Below the pieces are notes generated by a model. That model searched no databases and was not told the DNA's origin. It worked only from the letters and a program-made list of their open reading frames with translations. Positions 32,321 through 34,678 of a stretch of 34,678 nucleotides of DNA are shown here, one piece after another. The stretch comes from Pirellulales bacterium (GTDB lineage Bacteria; Planctomycetota; Planctomycetia; Pirellulales; Thermoguttaceae), in NCBI GenBank assembly GCA_016936015.1, contig JAFGPV010000095.1, forward strand, positions 1-34,678, in the 5' to 3' direction. A program made the translations under genes and the position numbers. Position 1 is the first letter of the stretch, and each line of letters opens with the position of its first letter.

Positions 32321-34678
32321 TTACCTCGGTAAGGAAAACTCTTCCGCATCGGCCCAGTTCGGACCGGCCTTCAAATCGACTTTCAAGGGAACCTTGAGGC
32401 TTCGGACTCCCGCCATCTCCGCGGAGACGAGCCGGGCGAGATCGGTCAGGTGGGATTCCGGGACTTCAAAGATCAGTTCATCGTGAATTTGAAGCAACAT
32501 CCGTGCCGGGGAGGCCTCGTCGGCCAGTCGCCGTGAAATGGCGATCATTGCCAACTTGATCAAGTCGGCCGCGGAGCCTTGGATGACCGTGTTGACGGCG
32601 GTCCGCTCGGCGAGGTTCCTTTGTCGGCCGGCGATTTCTCGTACCCCTTGGATGGCACGCCGTCGGCCGAGGATCGTTTTAACATATCCCGTTTTTCGGC
32701 ATTCCGCCAGTATCCGTTCGAGAAATTTCTCGATGCCGGGATATCCTGCAAAGTAACCTTCGATAAACCCTTCCGCCGCCTCCTGCTCAATCCCCAACGC
32801 CTTCGACAACCCAAAGGCGCTTTGTCCGTAGATCACCCCGAAATTGACCGCCTTCGCCTGCCGCCGCATCGCGGGGGTTACCTCTTCCAGGGGGACTCCG
32901 TTGACCTGGCTGGCCACCCGGGCGTGGATGTCCTCGTCCCGCCCGAACGCCGCGCACAGGTTTTCATCCTCCGAAAAGTGGGCCAGCACCCGCAGTTCGA
33001 TCTGCGAGTAATCGGCGGCCAGGAGGGTCCAGGGGCCTTGAACAGGAGGACAGACATTCTTGTCTGTCTGTTTCAAGGGGACAGACAGAAATGTCTGTCC
33101 TCCTGAATCCGCTACGAACGCCGACCGAATTTCCCTCCCCTCCTCGGTCCGCACGGGGATGTTCTGCAGGTTCGGCTCGCTGGAACTGAGCCGGCCCGTG
33201 GCCGTCACCACTTGGTTGAACGAGGCGTGGACCCGGCCGGTCTGCGGATAGACCAGCTCCGGCAGGGCGTCGACGTAGGTGCTCTTCAGCTTGGCGTACT
33301 GACGATATTCCAACAGCCGGGCGGGCAGCGGGTGCAACGGGGCCAGTTGTTCCAGAACCTCGGCGTCGGTGCTCGGTCCCGTCTTGGGGGTCTTTTTGAC
33401 GACCGGGAGTTTCAACTCTTCAAACAGCACCTGCTGTAACTGCTTCGGCGAGGCGATGTTGAACACCCGGCCGGCCAGATCGTGGATCTCTTTCTCCAAG
33501 GTGACGAGCTTCGATCCGTATTCCTCGCTGAGTTGCCGCAACCGGGGGACGTCGACGGCCACGCCGGTGAACTCCAGCTCGGCCAGCACGTCGATCAGCG
33601 GCAGTTCCACCTCGGTAAAGAGCCGTTCCAGCCCGGCGGCGGCGAGTTTCTCGGCTAGGATCGGCCGCAGCCGCCAGGGAATCAGGGCGTCCTCGCCGGC
33701 GTAGTCGGCTATCTGCCGCAGCGGCACTTCGTCCATCCGCTTCTGGTCCTTCCCGCTGCCGATCAGCTCCGTAATCTTGATCGTCGTGTGCCCCAGGTAG
33801 TTCAGGGCGAGGTCGTCGAGGCTGTGCGTTCGGGCGCCGGCCTCCAGCAGATAGCTGGCGACCATCGTGTCGAAGCCGACGCCCCGGAGCCGGATCCCCG
33901 CCCCGCGGAGCACGATCAGGTCGTACTTCAGGTTCTGCCCGATCTTCTCGATATGGGGATCCTCCAAAATCGGCCGCAGGGCGTCCAGCGTCGGCTTTAG
34001 TTCCAGACAGCTCTCGCCCTTCGGACAACGGACCGGCAGGTACCAGCCCTCTGCGTTGTTCCACGCGAACGACATCCCGACCAGTTCCGCCCACCGCGGC
34101 CGGACGTCCGTGGTCTCGGTATCGATCGAAACGCAATTCTGGCGTTTGAGTTGGGCGAGAAATTGTTCAAAGGCCTCGGGCGTGTTGACGAGATGATATT
34201 GTGGCGTGGGGAATGCAGCGGTCCCCTCTCCGGGCGCCACGCAGTGGTCGGGGAGAGGGCCAGGGTGAGGGCCGATTGCGGTCCCCTCTCCCTCCGGGAG
34301 AGGGCCAGGGTGAGGGCTTTCCACCGGCAGCGCATCAAACAACGTCGCCTCCGCCGGCGCCAGTTGCTTCGCCAGGGCGTCGACCTTTTGCGCCAGGCTC
34401 CGGAAGCCGAACTCCCGCAGCAGCGTCAAGGCCGCCGGCCGGTCGATCCGCCCCGCAACGCCCGACTCCCACGCAATCGCCACCGGCACGTCCGTCTTCA
34501 GCCGCACTAGTTCCCGGCTCAAGAGGGCCTGTTGGCGATGGGTCTTCAGATTCTCTTTCCTCTTCGCGCCCGGCGCCTCGTCGGCATGGGCCAGCACGTT
34601 TTCCATCGTGCCAAACTGCTCCAGCAACTGCCGGGCGAACTTCGGTCCGACGAGCGGCACGCCGGGCACGTTGTCCAC
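32321..34678 (-). CDS. polA: DNA polymerase I, 5' end beyond the window
   Basis: 785 residues are visible; the N-terminal 5'-3' exonuclease starts outside the window, of which only the helix-hairpin-helix part (DNVPGVPLVGPKFARQLL) remains. The 3'-5' exonuclease is apparently active: CVSIDTET (Exo I), IGQNLKYDL (Exo II), DYAGEDA (Exo III). The polymerase has motif A (LAADYSQIELR), the O-helix (RRQAKAVNFGVIYG) and motif C (IHDELIFEV). Two translated repeat insertions occur: a tandem CCCTCTCC element in the linker between the exonuclease domains (around PHPGPLPEGEG, DNA 34221-34317), and a TGTCTGTCC palindrome of about 23 residues (GGQTFLSV to VCPP) a few residues before motif A. Both keep the frame. 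Followed by coaE. Confidence 0.97.
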   Translation of the reverse strand: MDNVPGVPLVGPKFARQLLEQFGTMENVLAHADEAPGAKRKENLKTHRQQALLSRELVRLKTDVPVAIAWESGVAGRIDRPAALTLLREFGFRSLAQKVDALAKQLAPAEATLFDALPVESPHPGPLPEGEGTAIGPHPGPLPDHCVAPGEGTAAFPTPQYHLVNTPEAFEQFLAQLKRQNCVSIDTETTDVRPRWAELVGMSFAWNNAEGWYLPVRCPKGESCLELKPTLDALRPILEDPHIEKIGQNLKYDLIVLRGAGIRLRGVGFDTMVASYLLEAGARTHSLDDLALNYLGHTTIKITELIGSGKDQKRMDEVPLRQIADYAGEDALIPWRLRPILAEKLAAAGLERLFTEVELPLIDVLAELEFTGVAVDVPRLRQLSEEYGSKLVTLEKEIHDLAGRVFNIASPKQLQQVLFEELKLPVVKKTPKTGPSTDAEVLEQLAPLHPLPARLLEYRQYAKLKSTYVDALPELVYPQTGRVHASFNQVVTATGRLSSSEPNLQNIPVRTEEGREIRSAFVADSGGQTFLSVPLKQTDKNVCPPVQGPWTLLAADYSQIELRVLAHFSEDENLCAAFGRDEDIHARVASQVNGVPLEEVTPAMRRQAKAVNFGVIYGQSAFGLSKALGIEQEAAEGFIEGYFAGYPGIEKFLERILAECRKTGYVKTILGRRRAIQGVREIAGRQRNLAERTAVNTVIQGSAADLIKLAMIAISRRLADEASPARMLLQIHDELIFEVPESHLTDLARLVSAEMAGVRSLKVPLKVDLKAGPNWADAEEFSLPR
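33044..33104. repeat. TGTCTGTCC palindrome inside polA
   Basis: Arms of 25 nt (33044-33068 and 33080-33104) pair at 23 of 25 positions around an 11-nt spacer. The element starts AGGAGGACAGACATT and is translated in the polA frame as GGQTFLSVPLKQTDKNVCPP. Confidence 0.9.
34221..34317. repeat. Tandem CCCTCTCC elements inside polA
   Basis: Two same-orientation copies: 34221-34272 (longer GC-rich loop) and 34281-34317 (loop TCCG), with a 9-bp gap. Both start GTCCCCTCTCC and end AGGGCCAGGGTGAGGGC. Read on the polA strand they give HPGPLPEGEG and HPGPLPDHCVAPGEG. Confidence 0.88.

Overview
The window is GC-rich chromosomal DNA that most probably comes from a member of the Planctomycetota, perhaps of the Pirellulales/Thermoguttaceae type. 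The evidence is the two planctomycete-style outer-membrane barrels (BBP7-like and BBP2-like), several multi-TM or TPR proteins of the kind seen in that phylum, a long-loop TatC, and a dense set of intergenic palindromes and short word repeats. The taxonomic call is inference; there is no rRNA gene in the window. No tRNA, CRISPR array, insertion sequence or prophage was recognised.

Layout. 1-5 kb: two minus-strand carbohydrate-active proteins, a GH106-type glycosidase (own promoter near 5018-5046) followed by a divergent GH10-like protein. 5-8.3 kb: purC, a small membrane ORF, an HDOD regulator and a TPR protein whose stop overlaps that of a convergent BBP7 barrel. 10.3-12.8 kb: aroC overlapping a membrane-anchored unknown. 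12.9-17 kb: a translationally coupled pair, a large secreted alpha/beta hydrolase and a multi-TM protein with a pilin-like tail. 17.5-20.7 kb: two tiny two-helix membrane proteins, coaD, a TPR protein and rpsT. 20.8-24.1 kb: pyrK, then a small accessory patch (AT-rich GIY-YIG nuclease gene and a DUF433/DUF5615 toxin-antitoxin-like pair), then an RsuA/RluB-type pseudouridine synthase. 24.3-27.8 kb: lipoprotein, tatC, P-II protein and BBP2 porin. 28-34.7 kb: a housekeeping run on the minus strand, in transcription order polA (5' end beyond the window), coaE, rho, ribH, nusB, ftsY.

The most striking feature is the repeat population. At least six palindromic families and several AT-rich or GGGATT word repeats sit between genes. 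Two of the palindromic families also lie inside essential genes as in-frame peptide insertions: a TGTCTGTCC palindrome immediately before polymerase motif A of polA, a tandem CCCTCTCC element in the polA linker, and an inverted pair of the same CCCTCTCC element inside pyrK. The CCCTCTCC element is open in all three frames when read in one orientation. Word repeats also provide the last codons and stop codons of nusB and coaE. I consider this protein-invading repeat behaviour, comparable in principle to the palindromic elements found inside Rickettsia genes, the best candidate in the window for something under-described.

Functionally the region is mostly core metabolism and information processing (purine, pyrimidine, chorismate, CoA and riboflavin synthesis; replication, termination and antitermination; SRP and Tat export) with cell-envelope genes and a small mobile-looking defence/TA patch between them.
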